From an uncultured Victivallales bacterium (GTDB lineage Bacteria > Verrucomicrobiota > Lentisphaeria > Victivallales > UBA1829): 62,758 nt of DNA. How positions within the stretch are numbered: the first letter of the stretch is position 1; each line of letters opens with the position of its first letter. Below are positions 43,289-52,590 of this stretch, in pieces. The notes under the pieces are model-generated. The model was not told where the DNA came from, did not search any database, and saw only the letters and a list, made by a program, of their open reading frames with translations. Position numbers and translations under genes: made by a program. The stretch spans positions 1 through 62,758 of the forward strand of contig CALXRL010000053.1 of NCBI GenBank assembly GCA_944390735.1, in the 5' to 3' direction.

Positions 43289-46200
43289 ATGAAAAAAATG
43301 TGTGTCGCAATTCTGGCTGTGGCCTCCATCGTGCTCACCGGAGGGGAGCCGCTCAATCTTCTGAAGGCTGCGCAGGTCCATATCAGCAGCCGGGGGACGG
43401 TCCGGATCCAGGCGGAACCCGGAGTTCTCGTCGGAAAGAACAACAAGACCGGAACTTTGCAGAAAATCGTAAAAGAGGGAAATTACGGGGAATGGTCCAC
43501 GTTGAATTTCACGCTCGAAGCGGAACAGAAGGAAAATTTGTTTGTGATTCTGACGGCGCCGAATCATCCGGCGCGTCCCGCTGTGATCTATTCCGAACTG
43601 AAGGCTGCCGGGCGGAAAGTCGAAAACGCCGATTTTTCACAGGGACTCCAGTTCTGGGGGCGCGGCAACACGGAACGCGGAGAACTGATTCGGGTGCCGG
43701 GCGCTTCGCATCCCTTGCTGAGCGTGACCTGCAGAAAGGACACCTATCGCAGATTTCAGCTGGAGCCGGGGGAGAAACTTTCGATTCGCGTCACCTTCCG
43801 TCCGGCGGGGGCGACGCTGCTTCCGAAGGAGTTTCATGCCATTGATCTGCGGTCCCGGATGAATCGCGGTTTCCGGGATGAGGTCGCGGGAGACAACCGG
43901 GGCGGCTGGAGCGATCAGGGGCCGGATCATGACATGCGTCAGTTTCATCCGGCGCAGAAAGAGTTCCTGGGAATCTTTTTTGACGTGGTCGACCCGGCGC
44001 AGAACCGCGGGAATTCGGTTGTCGTGTTTGACTCCCCGCATTCTCCGACCGGAGTCAAAACGGTAACGGTCCGGCAGGATCTTCCGGAAAGCCGGTATCT
44101 CTATCTGCTCCATTCTTCCGCGTGGACGCCGGGAACGGAAAAGGAGATCGCCTTTGTCACGCTCCACTATGCGGATGGAACGACAAAAAAAGAGACCCTT
44201 GAGAAGAGACGCCACATCGAAGACTGGTCCGCCGGGCTGGATTCCGATTCCGCGAAAGTGGCCTTCACTGCATCGACCGGTCAGGGACTCCGTCACCTCT
44301 TCATCACGAAACTGGTGACGGAAGAGAAGAAGATTTCAAAAGTCGAATTTTCCGGCAGCGGGAAGAGCGTCTGGATGCTGGTTGCGGCAACGGCGACCAA
44401 TCGGGACTGGAAACCGCTGAAACGTCAGAATCTGGTCTTCCAGCAGGGGCCCGTCTGGAAAAAAGCGGATTTCCCTTCGCGCGAAATTCTGGAGAATTCC
44501 ATTCTGAATTTCAGTTCCCAGCTGGATTTTGCTCCTTGCGGAAGTTATGGGAAAGTGGTGGAGAAGAACGGTTTTCTTGTGTTTGAGAAGCGTCCGGAGC
44601 ATCCGATCCGTTTTTTCGGGCATCACTCCTCCGCCGAATGGGTCTGCGACTGGGAGCCGGATGAAAAACTCTATCTGGAACAGATGCGCCGGACGGGAAA
44701 CAATGCGCTGCGTCTCAGCGTCCACCGGCTCTCCAACGACTGGTGGATGAGTCGCGAAGAAAACCGGAAACGCTATCAGTATGAGCCCGACGGCTTTTTC
44801 ATAGCTTACCGCATCCGCAACTTCTGCCGCTATGTCGCGGAAATGAACCGGAAGGGAATCTACCTGCTTCTGGGGTCGGGCGGAGCCGGACTGGACAATT
44901 CGATCCGCATCATGATCGGCGTGCCGGAGGACCGGGAACTCTATCGGCAGGAAGTCATCCGCCTTCTGAATTATGTCAATCCCTTTACCGGACGGAAAAT
45001 CAAGGACGAACCCTGCATCATCGGCTGGCAGTTCTGCAACGAGCAGTCCCCGCAGCATCTGGCCCAGTTCTCCGGATACGAGAAACGGGTTCGGAAAAGC
45101 TCCTGGGATTTCCTGCGGAAAAAATGGCATGCGTGGCTCAAAAATCAATATCGGAATCATTTTCCGCTGCTCCGGAAGGAGTATGGCAGAGAAGCGGCCG
45201 GTTTTTCAAAATTCGAAGAGGTGCCTCTTGTCAACAAATACACCGACCGCACCGTGCTGGCCCGCGACTTTCAGCTGTTTACCCAGTCCGTCATGGATGA
45301 GATGTTCCGCTACTACCGGGAAACGATCCGCACGGCCGGATACAACGGTCCCGCGTCCTGGGGAAATTACGACAAGGTCCTCCGTGTGACCGAGAGCCGC
45401 AGAAAAAACAACATCATGACAGAGGTGAACACCTATCATTCGTTTTATCATTTGAACCGGGTTCCGCAGCTCTCCTCCATCGGGAACGCGCTGCTCTCGT
45501 TCCGGGACGCCGCGGGAAGCCGGATTCCGGGATTCCCGCTTCTGGTGACGGAATACAACGACAATCATCTGAATCGTTACAGTCACGAATTCGGACTGAC
45601 CTTTCCGGCCTATTCGGCTCTTCAGAATTTCTCGGGACTTTTTTTCCACAATTCCAGCGTCATAACGGACCGGATTCAGGCGCCCGAATCCTTCGATAAA
45701 ACGGGCTGTCATGTGATTGCGACGGCTCCGATGATGCGTGCGGGAGTCTTCCTTGCCGCCTGCCTCTATGGGCGCGGGGATGTCTCCGCCTCCAGACACA
45801 TGGTCGTTCTGAACTACGACAGGAATTTCATGAAGACCATCCGCGCCAATGGCTATCCCAATGCCCAGCAGACGCGACTGGCGCTGCTTTCCGGCTTCGG
45901 CGTCGATTTCCCTTCTCCCGGCAGAAAGGCTCCTGTCTGCGACCTTGCCTTTCCCGGGTATGGAAACGATGCCGCCGATTATCAGATCTATCTGCTTGCC
46001 CGCAGTGGAGATTCCGAAGCACGGAAGGATATGCTTGCCGCCCATGTCGAGGAACTGAGGAAAAAAGGCATTCTTTCTCCGGACAACCGGACCGATATCG
46101 CAAAAGGCGTTTTTGAAAGCGATACCGGCGAACTGCTGCTTGAAACCACTCTTCCCCGGATGCGCGTGGTCACACCCAGGACCGAAGTGATCTCGCTGCC

Positions 46201-46627
46201 GCGGGACGGTTCCGCCAAAGCCTCTCTTCTGGAGGTGCGCAACACCAGCACCTCCACGACCGTCGCCGCAACGGCAATGGACCGGAAACCTCTGGAAAAG
46301 AGCTCCCGCATCGTTCTTCTCTTCATTACGGAAAACGCATGGGAGGGCTCCATCCGGACGCCTGACGGCGACTATATCCTCAGTCCGGGACCGCTGAAAC
46401 GCAACAAACAGCCGGTGGGAAATTTCCTGGTGAAGTCGGGAAGCGTGAATCTCCGGCTCAAAAATTCCTCCGGCGGGAAATTCGTTCTTTATCCGTTGAG
46501 TCTGAATGGAATTCGCCGGGAACCGATTCCCATCCGCCAGAAGGGTGACAGAATTGAAATCACTATTGATACAGCAAAACTCAAACATGGCGTAACGCCC
46601 TTTTTTGAACTGGCGGCGGAACCGTGA
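43289..46627 (+). CDS. Large secreted glycoside hydrolase-like protein, clan GH-A type (1112 residues)
   Basis: A signal peptide (MKKMCVAILAVASIVLTG) precedes about 400 residues of beta-rich sequence, then a TIM-barrel region. The barrel has the two expected catalytic glutamates of a GH-A enzyme: E585 in IIGWQFCNEQS (acid/base, after beta-4) and E755 in LLVTEYNDN (nucleophile, after beta-7). Around 466-475 FFGHHSSAEW and NNALRLSVHRL look like barrel strands near the substrate. The C-terminus is again beta-rich. I cannot place it in a numbered GH family. Export plus the downstream GH42 beta-galactosidase suggests an extracytoplasmic attack on a galactose-containing or related glycan (inference). 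Confidence 0.75.
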   Translation: MKKMCVAILAVASIVLTGGEPLNLLKAAQVHISSRGTVRIQAEPGVLVGKNNKTGTLQKIVKEGNYGEWSTLNFTLEAEQKENLFVILTAPNHPARPAVIYSELKAAGRKVENADFSQGLQFWGRGNTERGELIRVPGASHPLLSVTCRKDTYRRFQLEPGEKLSIRVTFRPAGATLLPKEFHAIDLRSRMNRGFRDEVAGDNRGGWSDQGPDHDMRQFHPAQKEFLGIFFDVVDPAQNRGNSVVVFDSPHSPTGVKTVTVRQDLPESRYLYLLHSSAWTPGTEKEIAFVTLHYADGTTKKETLEKRRHIEDWSAGLDSDSAKVAFTASTGQGLRHLFITKLVTEEKKISKVEFSGSGKSVWMLVAATATNRDWKPLKRQNLVFQQGPVWKKADFPSREILENSILNFSSQLDFAPCGSYGKVVEKNGFLVFEKRPEHPIRFFGHHSSAEWVCDWEPDEKLYLEQMRRTGNNALRLSVHRLSNDWWMSREENRKRYQYEPDGFFIAYRIRNFCRYVAEMNRKGIYLLLGSGGAGLDNSIRIMIGVPEDRELYRQEVIRLLNYVNPFTGRKIKDEPCIIGWQFCNEQSPQHLAQFSGYEKRVRKSSWDFLRKKWHAWLKNQYRNHFPLLRKEYGREAAGFSKFEEVPLVNKYTDRTVLARDFQLFTQSVMDEMFRYYRETIRTAGYNGPASWGNYDKVLRVTESRRKNNIMTEVNTYHSFYHLNRVPQLSSIGNALLSFRDAAGSRIPGFPLLVTEYNDNHLNRYSHEFGLTFPAYSALQNFSGLFFHNSSVITDRIQAPESFDKTGCHVIATAPMMRAGVFLAACLYGRGDVSASRHMVVLNYDRNFMKTIRANGYPNAQQTRLALLSGFGVDFPSPGRKAPVCDLAFPGYGNDAADYQIYLLARSGDSEARKDMLAAHVEELRKKGILSPDNRTDIAKGVFESDTGELLLETTLPRMRVVTPRTEVISLPRDGSAKASLLEVRNTSTSTTVAATAMDRKPLEKSSRIVLLFITENAWEGSIRTPDGDYILSPGPLKRNKQPVGNFLVKSGSVNLRLKNSSGGKFVLYPLSLNGIRREPIPIRQKGDRIEITIDTAKLKHGVTPFFELAAEP

Positions 46628-46698
46628 AGGAGGTCTTCCCTGATTTTCCTTCAAAACGGAGAGATGGATTCCTCGAAAAATGAAACAGGAGAAAAAAC

Positions 46699-48669
46699 AT
46701 GTTGACTCTCGGATGTGCTTATTATCCCGAAGACTGGGATGAAAACATGATTGAAAAAGACGCTGAACGGATGCGTTCGGTCGGAATGAAGGTGGTCCGG
46801 ATCGGAGAATTCGCCTGGTCGCACATGGAAAGAAGCGACGGAGTCTACTCCTTTGAATGGCTCCACAAGGTTTTTGAGATCTTTCGGAAAAATGATCTGG
46901 CGATTCTTCTGGGAACGCCGAGTGCCGCCGCTCCGCCGTGGCTGGTCCGGAAGCATCCGGAAATCCTTCATGTCGACTTTTTCGGGCGCCGGGCGTATCC
47001 CGGGGTTCGGCAGTACACCTGCTGCACCTCTCCGGTGTATCGCCGGTATGCGGCGCGGATCGTGGAACGGATGGTTTCGGAGTTTCACGGCTATCCCAAT
47101 CTGTTCGCGTGGCAGATCGACAACGAACTGGAAATCAATCAGGTGAACTGCTGCTGTCCGGCGTGCAGGGCGGGATTCCGGGAATATCTCAAACGGAAGT
47201 TCAAAACTCTTGAAGCGGTGAATCAGGCATGGAAAACCACGTTCTGGAGTTCCGAATATTCCGACTGGGAGGAAATTGAAATCGGCGACATGGACCGGAA
47301 CCTCAATCCGTCATTGGTTCTGGAGAGCCAGCGTTACCGGAATCAGGAATATCTGGCATATGTTGAGAATCAGGCGTCAATCATCCGGAAGGGGTGTCCG
47401 GGGATTCCGATTGTCACAAACAACTGCGGGGATCCGGTCGACCGGCACGCCCTGTTCCGGCGACTGTCCGCGGCGGGAGGGGATCTCTATGTCAATCCGA
47501 CGCATCGGCTTTCCAGCATCGCGTTCTGGATGGATCATCTCCGCGGGTTTCGTCCCGGCACACTCCCCTGGCTTCTGGAGTGCTCGACAACGCCCTGGGA
47601 ACCGGTGAAAAATCTTCTGGAACTCCTCATGGTTCATTATCATGCCCGCGGTGCGGATCTTCAGCTCTATTTCCACTGGCGCTCGCATTCCGGCGGATTT
47701 GAAAAGAGTCATGGATCTTTTGTGGGGTTCTGCGGAACGGAACGGCCAGGACTGGCCAGCTTCCGAAAAGCAGCGGAACATCTTCTTCCTGTTCTGAGGA
47801 AGTTCGGAGATCTTCCTCCTCCGCAATGCCGAGCTGGTATCCTTTATGATTTTGACGCCCAGTACAATTATTCGCAGGGGTTCCGTTCCCGTTCCGCCGA
47901 ATACGGGGCCAGGCTCCGGGCCTTTCATGAACATCTGCTTGCAGGCGGAATCAATTCGGATCTGGTTCCGGAAGATGCCGATTTCGGGACCTATTCGCTT
48001 CTTCTGATTCCGGTTCATCCGCATATCAGCCGGGAATTTGCGGATCGGCTGAAGACCTATGTCCGGAATGGCGGCGTACTTCTGCTGGGGGCGGAATCCG
48101 GACTGTTTGACGAGGAGTCCAATTTCATATCCGGCACGGGACCCGAACATCTTCAGGAGCTCTTCGGCATGGAAATCCGCGACTTCATCCGGTTTCGGAA
48201 ATCGGACTTCCCGGATGGCTGTGTCACATTCTCCGGACGGCTCGGAGAAAAACCGGTCCGCAGCGAATGCGATTGCTGGATCGCCTCTCTCCATCCGCGT
48301 CATGCGGAGGTGCTCTGTTCGTTCGATTCCGGAGTCTATCAGGGACAAGCTGTCTGCACTCTTCACCGATTCGGAAAAGGGGCGGCCCTCTACTGCGGGG
48401 CCGCTTCGTGCGACAGCGATTTTGAAAGGGAACTCCTCTTGTATGCGGCATCGCTGGCCGGGCTCCCGATTCGGAAGATTCCGGCGGAAACGGAAATCGT
48501 CTCACGGGGACCGCTGGTGTTTCTCCTCAATTACGGGACAACCGGAAGCCGCTTCGAACTGCCCCTGAAAGGAGAAGTCGTTCTCGGAAGCGGATTTGAT
48601 AATGGCATGGTCGACCTTGCTCCCCGGCAATACTGCGTAATCCGGCGGACAGGCGGTTCGGAACTCTGA
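46699..48669 (+). CDS. GH42 beta-galactosidase
   Basis: The 656-residue enzyme starts MLTLGCAYYPEDWDE, the GH42 start. The acid/base is E143 in WQIDNELE and the nucleophile is E294 in PWLLECSTTPWEP. Cysteines in YTCCTSP and NCCCPAC match the zinc cluster of GH42 trimers. A FREYLKRKF...AWKTTFW block follows, then the trimerisation domain and a short C-terminal beta domain. It splits beta-galactosides in the cytoplasm (no signal peptide). It is the last gene of the operon, 71 bases after the secreted GH, and converges on the GH172 operon. Confidence 0.95.
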   Translation: MLTLGCAYYPEDWDENMIEKDAERMRSVGMKVVRIGEFAWSHMERSDGVYSFEWLHKVFEIFRKNDLAILLGTPSAAAPPWLVRKHPEILHVDFFGRRAYPGVRQYTCCTSPVYRRYAARIVERMVSEFHGYPNLFAWQIDNELEINQVNCCCPACRAGFREYLKRKFKTLEAVNQAWKTTFWSSEYSDWEEIEIGDMDRNLNPSLVLESQRYRNQEYLAYVENQASIIRKGCPGIPIVTNNCGDPVDRHALFRRLSAAGGDLYVNPTHRLSSIAFWMDHLRGFRPGTLPWLLECSTTPWEPVKNLLELLMVHYHARGADLQLYFHWRSHSGGFEKSHGSFVGFCGTERPGLASFRKAAEHLLPVLRKFGDLPPPQCRAGILYDFDAQYNYSQGFRSRSAEYGARLRAFHEHLLAGGINSDLVPEDADFGTYSLLLIPVHPHISREFADRLKTYVRNGGVLLLGAESGLFDEESNFISGTGPEHLQELFGMEIRDFIRFRKSDFPDGCVTFSGRLGEKPVRSECDCWIASLHPRHAEVLCSFDSGVYQGQAVCTLHRFGKGAALYCGAASCDSDFERELLLYAASLAGLPIRKIPAETEIVSRGPLVFLLNYGTTGSRFELPLKGEVVLGSGFDNGMVDLAPRQYCVIRRTGGSEL

Positions 48670-48720
48670 AAAGAGCAGACCGCCCCCCTCCGGAAAACCG
48701 TGTGCTGAAGAATGTCCGTG

Positions 48721-48764
48721 GCGGAAAACTCTCCCCGGGACCCGGAAAAATGGAACGGGGAGAG
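48721..48764 (-). terminator. Terminator of the minus-strand polysaccharide operon
   Basis: On the minus strand CTCTCCCCG (48764-48756) pairs with CGGGGAGAG (48737-48729), followed by TTTT. The loop is 18 bases, longer than usual. Confidence 0.6.
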
Positions 48765-48835
48765 GAAAAAAGGGCGGCAGTCGTACCGTTTCGAAAAACC
48801 GGAGAACAACGGGGCATTTCCCGGTCCATGGATTT

Positions 48836-49936
48836 TCAGATGACCTCCAGATCATCCCGGGAAGGGAAGGGGGGAAACGGCTCGCTCGGGAGCGTCTGGT
48901 ACCAGTAGGCAACCGAACAGATATCGTGCTGTCCCGGATAAAGACGACCGTTGCTCCGCCATCCGAGCGCCTGGATCGTGACTTTCAGATCGTGTTCAAA
49001 ACGGATGGGATCCATGATATGCCAGCGATACATGGAGTGACAGTGCTGCGTCTGATAGAGTCCATCCGGTCTGATGACCTGATGCATTCCCATGAAGGGG
49101 GTTGAATAGGTGACGTACTTTCCATCCACTTCCCAGTTGTGGGCGCCTCCGAAATAATCCTCGGTGCCGGTGCCGCAGATGGTGGGGAACTCTCCGTCGC
49201 CGTCGAGATAGAATTTGATTTCTCCTTCCCCCCACCAGTTGTTGTTGTGGATTCCCCATCCCATGACGGTGCCGACGTAATGGCCGCATCCCCGGACCTG
49301 ATCCAGAATGGTGTAGACCTCCTTGTAGGGAAGCGGATTGGTCCGTCGGAACTGAGCATGAAAATAGGCGCAGTCCTCCGGGACGTCCGTCAGAGTGTAG
49401 TTGATCTGGTGGAAACAGGGTTTCATCTCCTCCGGATTCAGATTCTGAACCGTGATCCGGCAGTTTTTCCGGAAGGGCATTTCCCAGAAACAGTTCATTC
49501 CGCGATTCGGATTGATGACGACCGGAAGGGAGTTGAGCAGAATCAGGGGACCGGCGGTTCCGCGTTCCGAAAATTTGATCCATGGCGCGCCGAAAAAATC
49601 ACAGAGCGGGGTCTCCACGGAAGGATGCTCCTGACCGTCCCAGTAGATCCGCAGGATCATTTCCCGTGTGATTGAGGCGGCGAACCACATGCTCTGGATG
49701 GCTCCCGGACCGTCGATGTTGGCCAGTTCCAACGTCTGTCCGGGTTCCACCGGGCGCCAGGCGTTGCATTTCCAGCCGCGGCCCAGTTCCCGGGCGTGTT
49801 TCCGCGGATCCGGCTCGGCCATTGCCCCGGCTCCTTTTCCGCCGGTCGGGTTTTCCCCGCTGATGGAGCGGGTCTGCGCATGAGAGAGACGGGAGAGATT
49901 TCCCAGATTCATTCCAAGTCCGTTGAATGTGTTCAT
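48836..49936 (-). CDS. GH172 / DUF2961 glycoside hydrolase
   Basis: The 366-residue protein is read from the ATG at 49936. DUF2961 proteins were reclassified as GH172 after a member was shown to act on difructose dianhydride I and others on alpha-fructofuranosides or arabinofuranosides. The family core is present: NMxF-like GMNCFWEMPF, GEGEIKFYLDGDGEFPTICG and GTGTEDYFGGAHNW, with several Glu/Asp that include the catalytic pair. No signal peptide is seen. It begins 2 bases after the preceding stop and is the last gene of the operon. Confidence 0.9.
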   Translation of the reverse strand: MNTFNGLGMNLGNLSRLSHAQTRSISGENPTGGKGAGAMAEPDPRKHARELGRGWKCNAWRPVEPGQTLELANIDGPGAIQSMWFAASITREMILRIYWDGQEHPSVETPLCDFFGAPWIKFSERGTAGPLILLNSLPVVINPNRGMNCFWEMPFRKNCRITVQNLNPEEMKPCFHQINYTLTDVPEDCAYFHAQFRRTNPLPYKEVYTILDQVRGCGHYVGTVMGWGIHNNNWWGEGEIKFYLDGDGEFPTICGTGTEDYFGGAHNWEVDGKYVTYSTPFMGMHQVIRPDGLYQTQHCHSMYRWHIMDPIRFEHDLKVTIQALGWRSNGRLYPGQHDICSVAYWYQTLPSEPFPPFPSRDDLEVI

Positions 49937-49938
49937 GA

Positions 49939-52551
49939 TTACTCTTCTTTCCTTTCCTGTTTTTGTTCCGGAATCAGGGGAGAAACTCCGGCCTTTTCCG
50001 GAGCGGGATGCGGCAGGAGAATCACCCCTTTTCCCGGTTCCAGAGGAATCGGGGTTCCCGCCGGATAGTCCGCCGCGTTCTGAAAACCCGGAATGGCGGG
50101 AGCGCTCCACTCCCCTTCCAGATGGAGGCTTCTTTCTTCCGGGCTCCAGGAGGCGAACGCAAGCAGCTGTTTTCCTTTCGAATTGGAAAAGCGCGCCACA
50201 TGGATTCCCGGATCGGTTCTTTCCCGGAAAGGCGTGTCGAAATCGGATTCGATCCGCAGTCCATCCAGGCCGAATTCCTCGAAGAAGCGCCAGAGCGCGC
50301 GCGGGTCGCCCGACCATCCGTAACGCGAGGTCATTCCAAATAAAATTCCGCGCCATGGATTGCCGCCGTTCCGTAACATCTCTCCGGTAAGTCCGAACGG
50401 CAGTCCGGAAATCTCCGTCAGATAATATTCCGGGGATGCCGCTTCATAATCAAAGCTCTCTCCCAGCCAGAGATCCGTTACATAGGGCAGTTTCTCCATG
50501 TCGCGGTAAAGAACAGAACAGTTCCCGAAATTCCGTTTCCGGTGGAACGGGAACGGATTCCATGCGTGAAAATCAAGGATCGGGTCACAGTGACGGTATT
50601 GACGGAAGATCCGGTGCAGTCGGCGGAATCCCTCCGCGGAAAGGGCGCTGTCATCCAGATAAAGTCCGTCCAGCGGACAGCGTTCCAGAAGATAGCGCAA
50701 TCCTTCGAGATAGAAGTTTTCGAGCCTTCCGCCGGGCGTCGTCACAAGCGCCGGATCCAGGGTTCCCGCCAGTTCGCCGTTCCTGATGACTTCCACCCAG
50801 GCGGGAAGAAACATTCCGCCCAGGGTTTCACAGAGCCAGGGAAGGGGGCCCGCCGGATTGGTGCATGGACGTGCGGTTTCGCCGGGTCCCGGATAAAAAA
50901 TTTCATCGCCGAGACTTCGGAACGCCTGAAATTCCGGCGCATGCACCGTCAGTTCCCGCATGGTGTAATAGCAGAGAACCTTCAGTCCGTGCCGATGCGC
51001 CCGTTCCACGAAAGCACTCAGCTTCGGAAGCGACAACCCCGAGAACGGATAATTGATGCAGGGATTCATCGCGGTTCCGTGGTGCAGATTGATGCAGGTG
51101 ACTCCCTCCTTCCGGAGCGCTTCGAAGTCAAGTTTTTCCAGCGGATCGGCCTCCCCGGTTTCAAAATGGTGGACCATGGGATGGTAGAAGTGTTCGCGAA
51201 AGAAACGTTCCCGCTCCGCCGGATGGAACGGAGTGATCCGGAATTCAAACGGGAAATGCAGATCCTGATTTTTTCGGAGCTGCATTTTGCCGCTGAACGC
51301 AACGCCGGAGATCCCTTTTCCGGTCTGTTCCAGACGGATTCCCCCTCTTCCTCCGTTTTCCCATGCGGGAGGCGGATGCAGAGGGGAGAAACTGTAATAG
51401 GCATTGACAAGCGGCGTCGGGGAGGCCGGATCGGAAAGGTGCACCTGCACTCCTCCGTTCAGACTGCCGATCCAGTAGCCATCCTGCCACCGGCTCCGGT
51501 CCCAGTACCAGTCGAGGCGTTCCGGCGCTTTTCCTCCATGCCGGTCAAGTCCGAGAAAATAATCGTGTTGAAGATGGAGGAGTTCCAGATGAAAGGAGTC
51601 CGTTTTCTCTTCCGGAATCCGGATCCTGAGGGAGAAACGCACCGTTCCGTCGAATTCCAGAGATCCTTCCAGAGAGGCCGGAAGAGAACCGAGCGATCCC
51701 TGCGACTCCCAGCGGATTCGGGTTTCCTCCTCCCCGGTGAAGCGCAGTTGTCCCTGAAAAACGGCTCCCGATCCCGTTCCGAACACCACCGGGGAACCGA
51801 GCAGTTCCAGCGGCGGTCCGTCGCAGGTTGTATTGTCGTTCCGGTAGGAGCTTGTTATGCGGAGGGGAAGACCGTTTTCCGCAAGTTCGAGAGTGTGCCC
51901 GAGCCACTCCAGACGCCGTCCCTCGCGGTGAAGAGCCCAATAGGGGGGAAAGACGCTCTCTTCTCTTCCGATATCCGAATCCAGCCAGCGGAGACGGGCA
52001 AGACGGCGGTCGTCGCTCTCTCCTCCGTCCTTCAGAACCGGTCCCTCCACGACAAGAGGGAGTGTCACGGTCCGGGAAGGAAAATTTTCCGTGTCAAGCC
52101 GGAAGATCAGCTCGTACCTTCCCGATGCGGACGCGGGCACTTCCAGACCGATCCAGAGCGGCCGGACCGAATGCGCCATCTGATTCAGACGCTTTCCCGG
52201 ACGGAAATTGAAACAGCGCCAGGGAAACGGAACATTCTCCGCTTCCAGCCGGAGATCCCCGAGCCCCTGTTCCGGTGCCCAGAGCACAATCTGAAAGACG
52301 AAAAATTCTCCGGGATTCGCCTGAAAGCGGAATTCTCTGTTCAGCAGAATCTCGGGAAGATGATTGAAATCGCTGACCGGGTATTCCCGGGGCACCGGGA
52401 ACAGAAAGAACGGTTGTTTGCCGGAAGCGGGAAACGCTGCCAGTGTTTCTGCCGAAGCGGTCCGGCGCATTTCCGGCGCATCCAGGAAAAGCGGATGGAA
52501 GTCGGAATGTTTCCCCTGTCCGGCATCTGCAACATTTTCAGCCTGAGCCAT
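49939..52551 (-). CDS. Glycoside hydrolase-like protein, GH123_N/DUF6067-like (870 residues)
   Basis: The protein has a long beta-rich N-terminal half (residues about 40-460; FQIVLWAPEQGLGDLRLEAE, RWLDSDIGREESVFPPYWAL). A barrel-like region follows with TCINLHHGTAMNPCINYPF, GLKVLCYYTMRELT and CPLDGLYLDDSALS, whose Asp pair is a catalytic candidate. The RWLDSDIG block is what I associate with DUF6067/GH123_N proteins. Enzymatic activity is unproven for most relatives. No signal peptide is visible. It follows the permease gene by 39 bases and precedes GH172 by 2 bases. Confidence 0.7.
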   Translation of the reverse strand: MAQAENVADAGQGKHSDFHPLFLDAPEMRRTASAETLAAFPASGKQPFFLFPVPREYPVSDFNHLPEILLNREFRFQANPGEFFVFQIVLWAPEQGLGDLRLEAENVPFPWRCFNFRPGKRLNQMAHSVRPLWIGLEVPASASGRYELIFRLDTENFPSRTVTLPLVVEGPVLKDGGESDDRRLARLRWLDSDIGREESVFPPYWALHREGRRLEWLGHTLELAENGLPLRITSSYRNDNTTCDGPPLELLGSPVVFGTGSGAVFQGQLRFTGEEETRIRWESQGSLGSLPASLEGSLEFDGTVRFSLRIRIPEEKTDSFHLELLHLQHDYFLGLDRHGGKAPERLDWYWDRSRWQDGYWIGSLNGGVQVHLSDPASPTPLVNAYYSFSPLHPPPAWENGGRGGIRLEQTGKGISGVAFSGKMQLRKNQDLHFPFEFRITPFHPAERERFFREHFYHPMVHHFETGEADPLEKLDFEALRKEGVTCINLHHGTAMNPCINYPFSGLSLPKLSAFVERAHRHGLKVLCYYTMRELTVHAPEFQAFRSLGDEIFYPGPGETARPCTNPAGPLPWLCETLGGMFLPAWVEVIRNGELAGTLDPALVTTPGGRLENFYLEGLRYLLERCPLDGLYLDDSALSAEGFRRLHRIFRQYRHCDPILDFHAWNPFPFHRKRNFGNCSVLYRDMEKLPYVTDLWLGESFDYEAASPEYYLTEISGLPFGLTGEMLRNGGNPWRGILFGMTSRYGWSGDPRALWRFFEEFGLDGLRIESDFDTPFRERTDPGIHVARFSNSKGKQLLAFASWSPEERSLHLEGEWSAPAIPGFQNAADYPAGTPIPLEPGKGVILLPHPAPEKAGVSPLIPEQKQERKEE

Positions 52552-52590
52552 ATAAGAACTCCTTCGTTGTTTGTTGATTCGGTTTCCGCG

